Source of the DNA: Mycobacteroides salmoniphilum
GTDB lineage: Bacteria > Actinomycetota > Actinomycetes > Mycobacteriales > Mycobacteriaceae
Direction of reading: 5' to 3'
Length of the DNA: 64,000 nucleotides
NCBI RefSeq assembly: GCF_004924335.1
Contig: NZ_CP024633.1
Coordinates: 1,116,001-1,180,000, forward strand
This document shows positions 51,600 through 62,924 of this stretch, one piece after another. The translations under genes were made by a program, and so were the position numbers. Under the pieces are notes generated by a model. The model was not told the origin of the DNA and did not search any database. It saw only the letters and a program-made list of their open reading frames with translations. How positions within the stretch are numbered: position 1 is the stretch's first letter; every line of letters begins with the position of its first letter.

Positions 51600-51743
51600 C
51601 AGCTTTTTCAGCTCCTTTTCGGAGAGTCCGTGCTGCTCGGCCTTCTGCATCTTGTGCACGACAAGAGGGCACTTCATGCAGCGTGGTTTGCTCTTACAGC
51701 ACTTCTTCTTGGGCTTGAGCCGTGCGACCTTGCTGGCCTTCAC
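51576..51743 (-). CDS. Small basic Cys-cluster protein
   Basis: The product has 55 residues from GTG 51743, which has AGGA upstream; an upstream ATG at 51806 would add 21 unlikely residues. It opens KASKVARLKPKKKCCKSKPR, then CMKCPLVVHKM. The four cysteines (CC...C..C) may bind zinc. The Lys-rich N-terminus suggests binding to nucleic acid or ribosome. Proteins like this are conserved in mycobacteria, but I know of no function. Confidence 0.75.
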   Translation of the reverse strand: MKASKVARLKPKKKCCKSKPRCMKCPLVVHKMQKAEQHGLSEKELKKLLHRARAH

Positions 51744-51851
51744 TGGGGTCCTACTTCTGGGTCTTAAATGTCTCTGGGGCTGTATTTGGGCTATGTCGGG
51801 CGTCACACGTGATAACGCCAGTTTCGTGAACTGGGGTAGTCACTGCCAGAA

Positions 51852-53765
51852 TTGACAGACGTGACCCATAGTTTCCGGAACGTAGCCATTGTTGCGCACG
51901 TCGACCACGGTAAGACAACCCTGGTCGACGCGATGCTCAAGCAATCGGGTGCGCTCACGCACCGAGGTGATGACGCTGTCGAGCGCCTGATGGACTCCGG
52001 TGATCTGGAGAAGGAAAAGGGCATCACCATCCTGGCCAAGAACACCGCGGTGCACCGGCACCATGCGGATGGCTCGATGACGGTCATCAACGTCATCGAC
52101 ACCCCCGGCCACGCGGACTTCGGCGGCGAGGTGGAGCGCGGACTGTCGATGGTCGACGGCGTGCTGCTGCTGGTCGACGCCTCCGAGGGGCCGCTGCCGC
52201 AGACGCGATTCGTGCTGCGCAAGGCTCTCGGCGCGCACCTGCCGGTGATCCTCGTCGTCAACAAGACCGACCGGCCCGACGCCCGCATCGCCGAGGTGGT
52301 CTCCGACAGCCATGACCTACTGCTCGACGTCGCCTCGGACCTGGACGAGGAGGCGCAGAAGGCTGCCGAGGACGCGCTCGGACTGCCGACGCTGTACGCC
52401 TCGGGTCGTGCCGGTGTGGCCAGTACGGTCGAGCCCGCCAACGGCGAGATCCCCGAGGGCGACAACCTCGACCCGCTCTTCGACGTCCTGCTTGAGCACA
52501 TTCCGCCGCCCAAGGGTGACGCTGAGGCACCCCTGCAGGCGTTGGTCACCAACCTCGACGCATCGGCATTCCTGGGCCGCCTCGCGCTCATCCGCATCTA
52601 CAACGGGCGGATCCGCAAGGGGCAGCAGATCGCCTGGATGCGCGAAGTGGACGGCCACCCCGTCATCACCAACTCGAAGATCACCGAGCTGCTCGCCACC
52701 GAGGGTGTCGACCGCAGTCCCACCGAGGAAGCAGTCGCCGGCGACATCGTCGCCGTCGCCGGGATGTCCGAGATCATGATCGGCGACACGCTGGCCGATC
52801 CCGAGCACGCCCATGCGCTGCCACGGATCACCGTCGATGAGCCCGCGATCTCGGTGACCATCGGCACCAACAGCTCGCCGCTGGCAGGCAAGGTGTCGGG
52901 ACACAAGCTCACCGCACGCATGGTCAAGTCGAGGCTGGATTCGGAGCTCATCGGCAACGTGTCGATCAAGGTCGTCGATATCGGCCGTCCGGACGCCTGG
53001 GAGGTGCAGGGCCGTGGTGAGCTGGCGCTGGCCATCCTCGTCGAGCAGATGCGCCGTGAGGGCTTCGAACTGACCGTCGGAAAGCCTCAGGTGGTCACCC
53101 GGCAGATCGACGGCAAGCTGCACGAGCCGTTCGAAGCCATGACCATCGACTGTCCCGAGGAGTTCGTCGGGGCAGTCACCCAGCTGATGGCCGCCCGCAA
53201 GGGCCGCATGGAGGAGATGGCCAACCACGCCGCGGGATGGGTCCGCATGGACTTCATCGTGCCGTCGCGTGGCCTCATCGGCTTCCGCACCGACTTCCTG
53301 ACACTGACCCGGGGCACCGGCATCGCGAACGCCGTCTTCGAGGGTTACCGCCCCTGGGCCGGCGAGATCCGCGCACGGCACACCGGCTCACTCGTGTCGG
53401 ACCGCACCGGCACCGTTACCCCGTTCGCGATGACCCAGCTGTCCGATCGCGGGCAGTTCTTCGTGGAGCCGGGTGACTCAACCTATGAGGGCCAGGTTGT
53501 CGGGATCAACCCGCGGGCCGAGGACCTTGACGTCAACGTCACCCGTGAGAAGAAGCTGACCAACATGCGGTCCGCGACGGCCGATGTCTTCGAGACTCTC
53601 GCCAGGCCGATGGAACTCGACCTTGAGAAGGCTATGGAGTTCTGCGCGGGCGACGAATGTGTCGAGGTGACACCGGAGATCGTGCGCGTACGCAAGGTCG
53701 ACCTGGATGCCAACACCCGTGCACGCAATCGCTCACGCGCGAAGGCAGCGGCCAACAACAGCTAG
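51852..53765 (+). CDS. typA: Ribosome-dependent GTPase TypA/BipA
   Basis: BipA is a translational GTPase of stress and cold adaptation. The 637-residue protein has G1 [10 protein letters not shown]2 [12 protein letters not shown]3 [11 protein letters not shown] and G4 NKTDR, then domain II, EF-G-like domains (III and V), and the BipA-specific C-terminal domain with [11 protein letters not shown]. The start is TTG 51852 or GTG 51861; neither has a strong ribosome-binding sequence. It corresponds to Rv1165. Confidence 0.96.
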   Translation: MTDVTHSFRNVAIVAHVDHGKTTLVDAMLKQSGALTHRGDDAVERLMDSGDLEKEKGITILAKNTAVHRHHADGSMTVINVIDTPGHADFGGEVERGLSMVDGVLLLVDASEGPLPQTRFVLRKALGAHLPVILVVNKTDRPDARIAEVVSDSHDLLLDVASDLDEEAQKAAEDALGLPTLYASGRAGVASTVEPANGEIPEGDNLDPLFDVLLEHIPPPKGDAEAPLQALVTNLDASAFLGRLALIRIYNGRIRKGQQIAWMREVDGHPVITNSKITELLATEGVDRSPTEEAVAGDIVAVAGMSEIMIGDTLADPEHAHALPRITVDEPAISVTIGTNSSPLAGKVSGHKLTARMVKSRLDSELIGNVSIKVVDIGRPDAWEVQGRGELALAILVEQMRREGFELTVGKPQVVTRQIDGKLHEPFEAMTIDCPEEFVGAVTQLMAARKGRMEEMANHAAGWVRMDFIVPSRGLIGFRTDFLTLTRGTGIANAVFEGYRPWAGEIRARHTGSLVSDRTGTVTPFAMTQLSDRGQFFVEPGDSTYEGQVVGINPRAEDLDVNVTREKKLTNMRSATADVFETLARPMELDLEKAMEFCAGDECVEVTPEIVRVRKVDLDANTRARNRSRAKAAANNS

Positions 53766-53818
53766 GTTTGGCCGGCCCGCTCTCGCGCCGCCGGTGGAAT
53801 CGGGGCAGACTGCACGGC

Positions 53819-54208
53819 GTGGCCGATTTCAACTCCATCAAGCGGCTGGTGGTTCACAACGCGCAGCGGTACCTCGTCAATCCGGTAGGGCGACGGCTGC
53901 CGGTCGTGCAGCTGGAAACCACGGGTCGCACGTCGGGACAACCGCGCCGCACCGCGATAGGCGGACGCCTGGTCGGCAGTCAGTTCTGGCTGGTCTCCGA
54001 GCACGGCGAGCACTCCGACTACGTGCGCAACATCAAGGCAAACCCCGCGGTGCGGCTGCGCATCCGCGACCAGTGGCGCACCGGGACCGCACACCTGCTG
54101 CCCGAGGATGACGCGCGCGCGCGGCTGCAGCAGTTGCCGACGGCCAACAGCGCGGTGGTCCGTGCGGTCGGCACCGAGCTGCTGACCGTCCGGGTGGATC
54201 TGGACTGA
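53819..54208 (+). CDS. Ddn-like F420-dependent nitroreductase-family protein
   Basis: The product has 129 residues from GTG 53819. The F420-binding split-barrel pattern is visible: LPVVQLETTGRTSGQPRRTA, then FWLVSEHGEHSDYVRNIKAN and PAVRLRI. Mycobacterial Ddn-like enzymes use reduced F420 on quinones or nitro compounds; others are uncharacterised. The product is close in length to the short Ddn family. fbiC, which makes F420, is 6 kb downstream. Confidence 0.9.
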   Translation: MADFNSIKRLVVHNAQRYLVNPVGRRLPVVQLETTGRTSGQPRRTAIGGRLVGSQFWLVSEHGEHSDYVRNIKANPAVRLRIRDQWRTGTAHLLPEDDARARLQQLPTANSAVVRAVGTELLTVRVDLD

Positions 54209-54303
54209 CTGTGGTAGCAGAGGTTGCCTCGGATGGATGAAGTCTTCTGAGAGATAACAGCTTTCACCTTCGCTGATCGCGGGATGATCGGTACCATCGC
54301 GAT

Positions 54304-56205
54304 ATGCCGGATCAAACCCAACCCACGTCCCGCATCATCGAACAGAACGCGGCGGCGGAGCGGGAGCTCCCCTTTGCCAACGCGGTGGACCAAGAAGATG
54401 CAGATCGAGGATTCATCGCCGCGCTTGAACCCGGGGTGGTCAAGGACGCCTCGGGAAAGGTCGTGTGGGACAACGACTCCTATGCGTTCCTCCGTGAAGG
54501 TTGCCCGTCATCGGTGCATCCAAGCCTGTGGCGGCAATGCGGGCTGGTGATCAGGCAGGGGTTGTACGAAGTCACTGAGGGTATCTATCAGATCCGTGGG
54601 CTCGACATGTCGAACATGACCCTCGTCGAGGGTGACGCAGGCGTTATCGTCATCGATCCGTTGATCTCTGCCGAGACCGCCGCAGCCGGACTCGCGCTCT
54701 ACCGCAGCCACCGCGGCGACCGTCCGGTCACCGGGCTGATTTACACGCACTCGCATGTCGATCACTTCGGCGGTGCGCTCGGGGTTATCACGAATGAGGA
54801 GGTGATGGCGGGGCGCTGTTCCGTGATCGCACCCGCCGGCTTCCTGGAGCATGCCGTCGCCGAGAACGTCTACGCCGGCACCGCGATGACTCGCCGCGCG
54901 GTCTACATGTATGGCGCGGTGCTGCCCAGGGGGCCGCTCGGGCAGGTGGGAGCCGGTCTGGGGCAAACTAATTCGATCGGCACTGTGACCCTGATTGCGC
55001 CAACACTGAACGTCACGCACAGTGGTCAGGAGGAGGCTGTCGACGGAGTTCGCGTGGTCTTCCAGCTCACCCCGGGTACCGAGGCGCCCGCAGAAATGAA
55101 CTTTTACTTCCCCGAGCGCCGCGCGCTCTGCATGGCCGAGAACGCCACCCACACCCTGCACAACCTGCTGACATTGCGTGGCGCGCTGGTACGCGACCCG
55201 CATGTGTGGTCGCAGTACATCACCGAGGCCATCAACCTGTTCGGGTACGACTCCGATGTGGTGTTCGCATCGCACCATTGGCCGACCTGGGGCACCGAGA
55301 GGCTGGTGGAATACCTGTCTCTGCAACGTGATCTGTATGCCTACCTGCATGACCAGACCCTGCGACGGCTGAACCAGGGGCAGGTGGGTTCGGAGATCGC
55401 CGAGACCATGCAGCTGCCGCCCGCGATTGCGCATGCGTGGCATACGCGCGGCTACTACGGCTCGGTCAGCCACAACGTCAAGGCCATCTACCAGCGTTAC
55501 ATGGGCTGGTTCGACGGCAATCCCGCGCACCTGTGGGAACACCCTCCGGTGGCCGGCGCGCAGCGGCACGTGGAGTTCATGGGGGGTGCGCAGGAAGTGT
55601 TGCGCAAGGCGCGCAAGGCATTCGACGACGGCGACTACCGTTGGGTGGCGCAGGTGGTCAACTATGTGATCTTCGCCGACCCCACGAACGATGAGGCAAA
55701 AGACTTGCAGGCCAGCTGTTTCGAACAACTCGGATATGGCTCGGAAAACGCCACCTGGCGCAATTTCTACTTGATGGGCGCCCATGAATTACGGCATGGC
55801 AGTGTCGGAACCCCGATCGCGACCGACTCGCCGACCATGCTCGCGGCGCTGACCATCGACCAGGTATTCGATGCGCTGGCGCTGCGGGTCAACGGGCCGA
55901 AGGCCTGGAACGATCGGTTCGTCAGCGATTGGCACTTCACCGACGAGGGTCGGGTCGACCGGCTCGAGCTACGAAACGGCGTGCTGGTGCACTATCCCCG
56001 GCCGTCCGGGACATCGCTGCCGTCTGCCGATGTCACCTTCACTCTTACCCGACCCGCCTTGATCACGGTGCTGCTCGGCGGCGGCGATCCGGCACAGGCC
56101 TTCGGCTCGGGCGACATCACCGTCGACGGCGATGTCAGCGGGTTCGCGCGGCTGGTGGCGGTGCTTGATCAGCCCGATCCCAACTTTGCCATCGTGACGC
56201 CATAA
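54304..56205 (+). CDS. Alkylsulfatase (SdsA1-like metallo-beta-lactamase fold)
   Basis: The product has 633 residues. The dinuclear zinc motif THSHVDHFGG (H149, H151, D153, H154) is followed by further ligands in the family (AENATHTLHNL, FASHHWPTWG). The dimerisation and SCP2-like C-terminal domains (about 400-633) are present. It hydrolyses alkyl sulphates such as SDS to alcohol and sulphate. No signal peptide is visible, so it is probably cytosolic. It is not part of the M. tuberculosis gene order here. Confidence 0.92.
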   Translation: MPDQTQPTSRIIEQNAAAERELPFANAVDQEDADRGFIAALEPGVVKDASGKVVWDNDSYAFLREGCPSSVHPSLWRQCGLVIRQGLYEVTEGIYQIRGLDMSNMTLVEGDAGVIVIDPLISAETAAAGLALYRSHRGDRPVTGLIYTHSHVDHFGGALGVITNEEVMAGRCSVIAPAGFLEHAVAENVYAGTAMTRRAVYMYGAVLPRGPLGQVGAGLGQTNSIGTVTLIAPTLNVTHSGQEEAVDGVRVVFQLTPGTEAPAEMNFYFPERRALCMAENATHTLHNLLTLRGALVRDPHVWSQYITEAINLFGYDSDVVFASHHWPTWGTERLVEYLSLQRDLYAYLHDQTLRRLNQGQVGSEIAETMQLPPAIAHAWHTRGYYGSVSHNVKAIYQRYMGWFDGNPAHLWEHPPVAGAQRHVEFMGGAQEVLRKARKAFDDGDYRWVAQVVNYVIFADPTNDEAKDLQASCFEQLGYGSENATWRNFYLMGAHELRHGSVGTPIATDSPTMLAALTIDQVFDALALRVNGPKAWNDRFVSDWHFTDEGRVDRLELRNGVLVHYPRPSGTSLPSADVTFTLTRPALITVLLGGGDPAQAFGSGDITVDGDVSGFARLVAVLDQPDPNFAIVTP

Positions 56206-56252
56206 CCAGTTGGGGCGCAGGTGCCCGTGACGGGTAACTAAGGTTGGTCCTC

Positions 56253-58046
56253 ATGCCTACCGAGATCCCGCGCCTTCGTCTGTGCGCAGTGCTTGGTGTG
56301 GTGCTTCTGGCCGGGTGCTCCGTCAGCGCGCCCCCGGCCGTGCAGGGCAGCGAGACGACCAGCTCGACGACGCCGCCACCGCCCAGGAAAGAGCAGATCG
56401 TGGTCGGGATCGACTCGATCGGTGCCGGGTTCAACCCGCACTTGCTGTCCGATCAGTCGCCGGTGAACTCCGCGATCAGCTCGCTGGTGCTGCCCAGCGC
56501 GTTCCGGCCGATACCCGACTCGGCGACCACCACCGGCTCGCGCTGGGAGCTGGACCCGACCCTGCTGGTTTCCGCCGAGGAGACCAGCCAGGAACCCTTC
56601 ACCGTCACCTACACGATCCGTCCCGAGGCGCAGTGGACCGATAACGCACCTATCGGCGCCGATGACTTCTCGTACCTGTGGCAACAGATGCTCATTCAGC
56701 CCGGGACCGTCGACCCGGCGGGCTACGGAAGCATCACCGATGTGCAGTCCCGTGATGGCGGTAAGCGCGTGGTCGTCACGTTTGACCACAAGTACCCGGC
56801 GTGGCGCGAGCTGTTCACCGACCTGCTGCCCGCGCACATCGTGAAGGACATCCCCGGTGGGTTCGCCTCCGGGCTGATCAAGTCGATGCCTGCCTCCGGG
56901 GGGCGTTTCCGGGTCGACGCGATTGACCCCCAGCGTGACGAGATTCTGCTGGCACGCAACGACCGGTACTGGGCGACACCCGCGGTTCCCGACGAGATCC
57001 TGTTCCGTCGTGCGGGCGTCCCCACGGTGCTGGCGGACTCCATTCGCAATGGGGACACCCAGGTGGCTCAGGTGCATGGCAGCGCGGTGACCTTCGCTCA
57101 GCTGTCCAACATTCCCGGGGTGCGCACCGCGCGCATTGTCGCACCACGCACCCTGCAGCTGACCCTGCGTGCCAGGCAGCCGGCGCTCAGCGATTCCAAG
57201 GTGCGTCGCGGACTGCTCGGGCTGCTCGATGTCGGGCTGCTGGCGGCGGTGGCCGCGGGCAACGACAACGCCGTCACCCTGGCCGCGGCGCAGGTGCGTT
57301 CTCCGTCGGATCCCGGATACAAGCCCACCGCGCCCACCGCTCTCACCCGAGACGCGGCCCTCGCGTTGTTCACGGAGGCCGGGTATGAGGCCGTCGAGGT
57401 GACGCCATCGCCCGGTGCGCCGGCGGGTCCACCGCAGATCACCCGGGACGGCGAGCCACTAAGTCTGGTCATCGGCGCGGCCTCCAACGATCCGACTTCG
57501 GTGGCCGTCGCCAACACCGCCGCCGACCAACTGCGCAATGCGGGGGTGCGAGCCACCGTCGCCGCGCTCGATCCACCCACGCTGTATGGCCAGGCGATTC
57601 CGGACGGTCGCGTGGACGCCATCGTCGGCTGGCATCAGTCCGGCGGTGATCTGGCCACCGTGCTGGCCTCCCGGTATGGCTGCCCGGCACTGCAAGCGGG
57701 CAGGGTGCCCGATACCCGCACCACCACACCCCCTCCGCCGCCGGCGAGCAATACGCCCTCGCCGCCGTCGAGGGAAGAATCCGTCCGTGCCCCAAGCAAT
57801 CTCACCGGGTTATGCGATGAGGGACTGCAGGCCAGCATCGACGCGGCGTTGACCGGACAGGCCGATGTGGGCAAGGTCGTCGATCAGGCCGAGCCCCAAT
57901 TGTGGAAGATGGCAACAGTTTTGCCGATCATGCAGGACACCACCATCGCCGCGGCCGGACCCAGCGTGAGGAACGTCGAGCTGGCCGGCGCGGTGCCGGT
58001 GGGTATCGTCGCCACGGCAGGAGAGTGGAAGAAAACGCGCCCATGA
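56253..58046 (+). CDS. lpqW: LpqW lipoprotein, PIM/LAM branch-point regulator
   Basis: LpqW is a substrate-binding-protein-like lipoprotein that controls the balance of polar PIM and LAM synthesis. The 597-residue product has a lipobox LLAGCSV, a Thr/Pro linker, and a SBP-type 5 (OppA-like) body: [20 protein letters not shown] and [13 protein letters not shown] segments. A Pro-rich insertion (about 490-510) is present. It corresponds to Rv1166 and lies directly after typA as in other mycobacteria, here with two genes inserted. It overlaps mshB by 4 bp (ATGA). Confidence 0.93.
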   Translation: MPTEIPRLRLCAVLGVVLLAGCSVSAPPAVQGSETTSSTTPPPPRKEQIVVGIDSIGAGFNPHLLSDQSPVNSAISSLVLPSAFRPIPDSATTTGSRWELDPTLLVSAEETSQEPFTVTYTIRPEAQWTDNAPIGADDFSYLWQQMLIQPGTVDPAGYGSITDVQSRDGGKRVVVTFDHKYPAWRELFTDLLPAHIVKDIPGGFASGLIKSMPASGGRFRVDAIDPQRDEILLARNDRYWATPAVPDEILFRRAGVPTVLADSIRNGDTQVAQVHGSAVTFAQLSNIPGVRTARIVAPRTLQLTLRARQPALSDSKVRRGLLGLLDVGLLAAVAAGNDNAVTLAAAQVRSPSDPGYKPTAPTALTRDAALALFTEAGYEAVEVTPSPGAPAGPPQITRDGEPLSLVIGAASNDPTSVAVANTAADQLRNAGVRATVAALDPPTLYGQAIPDGRVDAIVGWHQSGGDLATVLASRYGCPALQAGRVPDTRTTTPPPPPASNTPSPPSREESVRAPSNLTGLCDEGLQASIDAALTGQADVGKVVDQAEPQLWKMATVLPIMQDTTIAAAGPSVRNVELAGAVPVGIVATAGEWKKTRP

Positions 58047-58879
58047 CCCGACGACTCATGCTGGTCCACGCTCACCCCGACGATGAATCTCTCACGACCG
58101 GAGGAACCATCGCGCGGTATGCCGCCGAAGGTGCCGATGTCCGGGTTGTCACCTGCACGCTCGGGGAGGAAGGCGAGGTGATCGGCGATCGCTGGGAACA
58201 GCTCGCCGTTGATCACGCCGATCAGCTCGGTGGATACCGGATCGCCGAATTATCCAGTGCGCTAAGTCACCTGGGCGTCGATCGGCCCACCTTCCTCGGC
58301 GGTGCGGGGCACTGGCGTGACTCCGGCATGGCCGACACCGGGCCGCTGCACCCTCGGGCGTTCGCGGGCGCCAATGTGGACGACGCGGCGGCGGTGTTGG
58401 CCGAGCTGATTGACGAACACCGCCCGCATGTCGTCGTCACCTATGACCCCTTCGGGGGATACGGGCACCCTGATCACATCCAGGCACACACGGTGACCAC
58501 CGCTGCCGTGGAGAAGGCTTCCTGGAAGGTGGCCAAGCTGTACTGGACCGTCATCGCGACCAGTGCACTCAGCGCGGGACTCGCGGCCATGACGCAGCTC
58601 CCGCCGGGATGTGAACCGGCGCCCATCGATCTCATACCCACCTTTGCCGACGAGCAGATCAGCGCCGCCATCGACGTATCGGCCTACCACGGCGCCAAGG
58701 CGGCGGCGCTGCGCGCGCACGCCACCCAGCTCACGGTCTCCGAGGACGGGACCTCGCTGGCGCTGTCGAACATGATCGCGTTGCCCATCGCGGACACCGA
58801 GCATTTTGTCCTGGTGCGAGGTGTGCCCGGCGTCGACACCGGATGGGAATCCGATCTGTTCGCCGGGGTGGAGTTGTAA
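58043..58879 (+). CDS. mshB: N-acetyl-1-D-myo-inositol-2-amino-2-deoxy-alpha-D-glucopyranoside deacetylase
   Basis: MshB deacetylates GlcNAc-Ins in mycothiol synthesis. The product has 278 residues with the zinc motif [19 protein letters not shown] (H11-P-D-D14) and [11 protein letters not shown] 58043 overlaps the lpqW stop. It corresponds to Rv1170. The mycothiol pathway supplies the major thiol of actinobacteria. Confidence 0.95.
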   Translation: MTRRLMLVHAHPDDESLTTGGTIARYAAEGADVRVVTCTLGEEGEVIGDRWEQLAVDHADQLGGYRIAELSSALSHLGVDRPTFLGGAGHWRDSGMADTGPLHPRAFAGANVDDAAAVLAELIDEHRPHVVVTYDPFGGYGHPDHIQAHTVTTAAVEKASWKVAKLYWTVIATSALSAGLAAMTQLPPGCEPAPIDLIPTFADEQISAAIDVSAYHGAKAAALRAHATQLTVSEDGTSLALSNMIALPIADTEHFVLVRGVPGVDTGWESDLFAGVEL

Positions 58880-58888
58880 GCTCGATTC

Positions 58889-59002
58889 ATGCCACCCGAT
58901 CAAGACCAGGATCCCAACCAGCAGCACTGGCAAGACCGGCTGGACAACTTCCAATGGGTCGTCGGCTCACTCGTGGCCCAGCTCGACTCTGTCCCCATCT
59001 AG
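58889..59002 (+). CDS. Possible 37-residue small protein
   Basis: ATG 58889, 7 bp after the end of mshB, opens a 37-codon frame beginning MPPDQDQDPNQQHWQDRLDN and ending VAQLDSVPI. It is hydrophilic and then amphipathic. No ribosome-binding sequence is clear and no family is recognised. It lies between mshB and the Rv1171-like membrane gene and could be a real small gene or a leader. Confidence 0.35.
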   Translation: MPPDQDQDPNQQHWQDRLDNFQWVVGSLVAQLDSVPI

Positions 59003-59018
59003 ACGCCTGAACGGTTTC

Positions 59019-59354
59019 GTGCGCGCGTTCGTGCTGTCCGCGCTCGTCGTCGACGGCATCATCAGCGCCATCCTCGGCGCTGCCCTGCTCAATACGCGCT
59101 TCGGCGGGGTTCTCGTTCCACTCGGGCTCATCATCAGCGCCGTCCTCAACGCGGTGCTGGTGTGGTGCGCTACGCAGTGGGCGCCGTCGTCGCGATGGGC
59201 GGGTGCACCGCTGTGGGCCTTCGTGGCGACCACGACAGTGCTCTTGTTCGGTGGGCCCGGCGGCGATGTGGTCTTCGCAGGCTTGTGGCCCGTGCTGCTG
59301 ATGGTGCTCGGCGTGCTGCCCGCGGCGTATGTCTTGCGCCGCGCGAACGACTAG
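59019..59354 (+). CDS. Rv1171-like membrane protein
   Basis: The product has 111 residues from GTG 59019 with four hydrophobic segments: AFVLSALVVDGIISAILGAAL, VLVPLGLIISAVLNAVLVWC, PLWAFVATTTVLLFGGPGGD and VLLMVLGVLPAAYVLRR. It resembles Rv1171 in position (directly after mshB) and in the GGPGxD motif. The start is uncertain, because the frame is open upstream without ATG. Function is unknown. Confidence 0.75.
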   Translation: MRAFVLSALVVDGIISAILGAALLNTRFGGVLVPLGLIISAVLNAVLVWCATQWAPSSRWAGAPLWAFVATTTVLLFGGPGGDVVFAGLWPVLLMVLGVLPAAYVLRRAND

Positions 59355-59382
59355 CCCAGGCCGACGGTCTTCGCGCAGGCGC

Positions 59383-60144
59383 TCATCCCAGATACTCCGA
59401 TTCGAGAACCAGGTCCTTCACCAGGGTCTGGTATTCGACATGGGTCTCGTGCTCGACGGTCTGCCAGAGCTTGCCCTGCTGCTCCTTCATGTATGCGCGG
59501 TACTTGGGGGAGCCGGGGAATCCGACGTTATCGGCGACGACGATCGTGCCCGGATGCAGCCAGCCCCGTTCCAGCAGCCGCTGTAGGTCATCGAGGTAGA
59601 CGTCCTTCCAGTGGTCGATGAACACGAAGTCCAGACATCCCGCGGTGAATCCGTAGTCCTTGGCCAGTGTGTCCAGGGTGGTTCCGTCATCAACCGTGCC
59701 GGTGAGGCAGGTGGTGCGGTCCGACAGCCCGGCGTGCGCCCATACCCGGCGAGCCACCGAGGCGTTGGCCCCCGACTTCTCAATGGAGAAGAACTTGGCG
59801 CCGGGAGCCGCACGCGCGATCCGTAGGCCGCTGTAGCCGCAGTACGCACCCAGCTCCAAGGCGATCTTGGGGTTGGCGCGTGTGACGGCGGCATCGAGCA
59901 GCCGGCCCTTCTCGTCGCCGACATTCATCAGGATCGATTGGTCGTACGCGAAATTGTCGATGGCATCGATCGCGGCGTCGACATCCCCGGCCGGGGCGGT
60001 CGCGATCACGTACTCAGCGGTGGCCTCTTCGCGGCCATCGCCCATCTGACCGGTGCGCATGACGTTCAAACCACCGAACACCGCACGCAGAAACGAATAC
60101 CGCAGAAACGGAAGTTTCTGCTTGAGGGTTCTCGTAAGACTCAC
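59383..60144 (-). CDS. Catechol-O-methyltransferase-like enzyme
   Basis: The product has 253 residues from GTG 60144. COMT features are visible: [33 protein letters not shown] (SAM loop) and the metal site [16 protein letters not shown]. It resembles animal COMT and Rv1703c more than the bacterial caffeoyl-CoA type. The substrate is unknown; catechol siderophore or catechol detoxification is a guess. It lies antisense before fbiC. Confidence 0.9.
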   Translation of the reverse strand: MSLTRTLKQKLPFLRYSFLRAVFGGLNVMRTGQMGDGREEATAEYVIATAPAGDVDAAIDAIDNFAYDQSILMNVGDEKGRLLDAAVTRANPKIALELGAYCGYSGLRIARAAPGAKFFSIEKSGANASVARRVWAHAGLSDRTTCLTGTVDDGTTLDTLAKDYGFTAGCLDFVFIDHWKDVYLDDLQRLLERGWLHPGTIVVADNVGFPGSPKYRAYMKEQQGKLWQTVEHETHVEYQTLVKDLVLESEYLG

Positions 60145-60240
60145 GAAGATCAGCCTAGCGATCCCAGGTGTTTCTGCAGCGTGACCCCGTTGATGAACCC
60201 CCGAGTGGTCGGGCTTTTGGAACGGGCGGATGATCTGAGG

Positions 60241-62868
60241 GTGACCGACGGTTGTACAAATGTGCCCGACGACCTAACGCCGCTGCCAAATCCTGTCTTT
60301 CCCGCGCCGAAAGCGGCGTCGTCCGCATCGGATGCCCGGCGAGCGGGCGGCTCATCGCCGGCGCTGCGGCGGGTGCTGCGTCGTGCGCGCGACGGGGTGA
60401 CGTTGAACGTCGATGAGGCCGCGCTCGCGCTCACCGCGCGTGGAGACGATCTCGCCGATTTGATGGCCAGCGCCGCGCGGGTGCGTGATGCCGGGCTGGA
60501 ATCGGCCGGGCGCCTCGGCGCGACCGGGCGTCTGCCGATCTCCTATTCGCGCAAGGTATTCATCCCGATCACCCATCTGTGCCGCGACAAGTGCCATTAC
60601 TGCACGTTTGTGACGGTTCCGGGGAAGCTGCGGGCACAGGGCCAGGGCATGTATTTGGAGCCCGACGAGATTCTGGACATCGCTCGCCGCGGTGCAGAAT
60701 TGGGTTGCAAAGAGGCCTTGTTCACGCTGGGGGACAGGCCCGAGGACCGCTGGCCGGAGGCCAAGCAGTGGCTCGATGAGCGCGGCTATGACACCACGCT
60801 GGACTATGTGCGGGCGATGGCGATCCGGGTCTTGGAGGAGACAGGTCTGCTTCCACATCTGAATCCGGGAGTGATGAGCTGGTCGGAGCTGGCGCGGCTC
60901 AAGCCGGTGGCGCCGTCGATGGGCATGATGCTGGAAACCACGTCGCGACGATTGTTCGAGGATCGCGGCGAGGCGCATTACGGCAGCCCCGACAAAGACC
61001 CCGCCGTGCGGCTGCGGACCCTGACGGACGCGGGCCGGCTGTCGATCCCGTTCACCACGGGTCTGTTGGTGGGGATCGGTGAGAATCTGACCGAGCGTGC
61101 GGAGACCATTCACGCGATCCGCAAGGTGCACAAGGAATTCGGGCACGTCCAGGAAGTAATCGTGCAGAACTTCCGTGCCAAATCGGATACCGCTATGAAG
61201 GCGGCGCCGGATGCCGACATCGACGAATTCTTGGCGACGATCGCGGTGACGCGTCTGGTGCTGGGCCCCAAGATGCGGGTGCAGGCGCCGCCAAACCTGG
61301 TGTCGCGCAGCGAGTGCTTGGCCCTGATCGGCGCCGGTGTGGATGACTGGGGCGGGGTGTCGCCGCTGACCCCCGATCACGTGAATCCCGAACGGCCATG
61401 GCCCAATGTGGACGATTTGGCGTCGGTGACTGCCGAGGCCGGATATGAGCTGGTGCAACGCCTCACGGCGCAACCGCAGTACGTGCAGGCCGGGTCTGCG
61501 TGGATCGATCCACGGGTGCGTGGGCATGTGGAGGCCCTGGCCGACCCGGAGACCGGTTTTGCCCTGGATGTTTCGCCGACCGGATCGCCCTGGCAGGAGC
61601 CCGACGAGACGTGGGAGTCGACCGGCCGGGTAGATCTGCACGCGGCGATCGACTCGGAGGGCCGTAACACCGATACCCGTAGCGATCTGGCGAGCGCCTT
61701 CGGGGATTGGGAGTCCATCCGCGAGCATGTTCGTGAACTGAACGCGCGGGCTCCGGAGAAGGTGAGCTCCGACGTGTTGGCGGCTCTGCGCTCTGCCGAG
61801 CGGGATCCGGCCGGATGCAGCGACGACGAGTATCTAGCGCTGGCGACCGCCGAGGGGCCCGCGATGGAGGCCCTTGCCGCACTGGCTGATTCGATCCGTG
61901 CGGATGTGGTCGGCGATGACGTCACGTATGTGGTGAACCGGAACATCAACTTCACCAACATCTGCTACACGGGCTGCCGTTTCTGCGCCTTCGCGCAGCG
62001 CAAGGGCGATGCCGATGCCTTCTCACTGTCGGCCGAGGAGGTGGGTGACCGGGCGTGGGAGGCATATGTCGCCGGTGCCACCGAGGTCTGCATGCAGGGC
62101 GGTATTGACCCGGAGCTGCCCGCAACCGGGTACGCGGATCTCGTGCGCGCCATCAAGAAGCGGGTGCCCAGCATGCACGTGCACGCCTTCAGCCCGATGG
62201 AGATCGTCAATGGCGCCTCCAAGGGCGGTCAGAGCGTCCGCGAATGGTTGACCGAGCTGCGTGCCGCGGGTCTGGACACCATCCCGGGCACCGCTGCCGA
62301 GATCCTCGACGACGAGATTCGGTGGGTGCTCACCAAGGGCAAGCTGCCGGCATCCGAATGGATCGATGTCATCAGCACCGCACACGAGGTGGGGCTGCGC
62401 TCCAGCTCAACCATGATGTACGGGCACGTCGATACGCCCAAGCACTGGGTGGGACATCTGCGGGTCCTCGCCGGAATTCAGGACCGCACAGGCGGGTTCA
62501 CCGAGTTTGTACCGCTGCCGTTCGTGCACCAGAGCGCCCCGCTGTACCTGGCGGGTGCCGCGCGCCCCGGGCCGACCAACCGGGACAATCGCGCGGTGCA
62601 CGCGCTGGCGCGCATCATGTTGCACGGGCGTATCCACAACATCCAGACCAGCTGGGTCAAGCTCGGTATCGATGGCACGCGGGCCATGCTCGAAGGCGGC
62701 GCCAATGATCTCGGCGGCACCCTCATGGAGGAGACCATCTCCCGGATGGCCGGCTCCGAACACGGATCCGCCAAGACCATTGCCGAACTGGAGGAGATCG
62801 CCGAAGGCATCGGACGGCCCGCGGTGGAACGCACCACGACGTACTCGCGGCGGCCGTCCGCCGCGTAG
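60241..62868 (+). CDS. fbiC: F0 synthase FbiC (CofG/CofH fusion)
   Basis: FbiC makes F0, the deazaflavin precursor of F420, from tyrosine and a pyrimidine precursor. It is a fusion of two radical-SAM domains: CofG-like with C114-x3-C118-x2-C121 (CRDKCHYC) and CofH-like with C575-x3-C579-x2-C582 (CYTGCRFC). From GTG 60241 it has 875 residues; other starts at 60193 or 60262 are possible. It corresponds to Rv1173. Ddn-like reductases such as 53819 depend on its product. Confidence 0.96.
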   Translation: MTDGCTNVPDDLTPLPNPVFPAPKAASSASDARRAGGSSPALRRVLRRARDGVTLNVDEAALALTARGDDLADLMASAARVRDAGLESAGRLGATGRLPISYSRKVFIPITHLCRDKCHYCTFVTVPGKLRAQGQGMYLEPDEILDIARRGAELGCKEALFTLGDRPEDRWPEAKQWLDERGYDTTLDYVRAMAIRVLEETGLLPHLNPGVMSWSELARLKPVAPSMGMMLETTSRRLFEDRGEAHYGSPDKDPAVRLRTLTDAGRLSIPFTTGLLVGIGENLTERAETIHAIRKVHKEFGHVQEVIVQNFRAKSDTAMKAAPDADIDEFLATIAVTRLVLGPKMRVQAPPNLVSRSECLALIGAGVDDWGGVSPLTPDHVNPERPWPNVDDLASVTAEAGYELVQRLTAQPQYVQAGSAWIDPRVRGHVEALADPETGFALDVSPTGSPWQEPDETWESTGRVDLHAAIDSEGRNTDTRSDLASAFGDWESIREHVRELNARAPEKVSSDVLAALRSAERDPAGCSDDEYLALATAEGPAMEALAALADSIRADVVGDDVTYVVNRNINFTNICYTGCRFCAFAQRKGDADAFSLSAEEVGDRAWEAYVAGATEVCMQGGIDPELPATGYADLVRAIKKRVPSMHVHAFSPMEIVNGASKGGQSVREWLTELRAAGLDTIPGTAAEILDDEIRWVLTKGKLPASEWIDVISTAHEVGLRSSSTMMYGHVDTPKHWVGHLRVLAGIQDRTGGFTEFVPLPFVHQSAPLYLAGAARPGPTNRDNRAVHALARIMLHGRIHNIQTSWVKLGIDGTRAMLEGGANDLGGTLMEETISRMAGSEHGSAKTIAELEEIAEGIGRPAVERTTTYSRRPSAA

Positions 62869-62924
62869 GGCAGGTGTGGATTTCGGCTGTGGGCTGCCGC
62901 TGATGGCGGTAGCCTCGTGCCCTG

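Noticed and set aside
53657..53818. In-frame N-terminal extension of the Ddn-like gene
   Set aside because: It overlaps the end of typA by more than 100 bp and encodes an Arg/Gln-rich stretch without family similarity.
59938..60240. N-terminal extension of FbiC by about 100 residues
   Set aside because: Antisense to the COMT-like gene and without similarity to FbiC, whose conserved part starts near [12 protein letters not shown].
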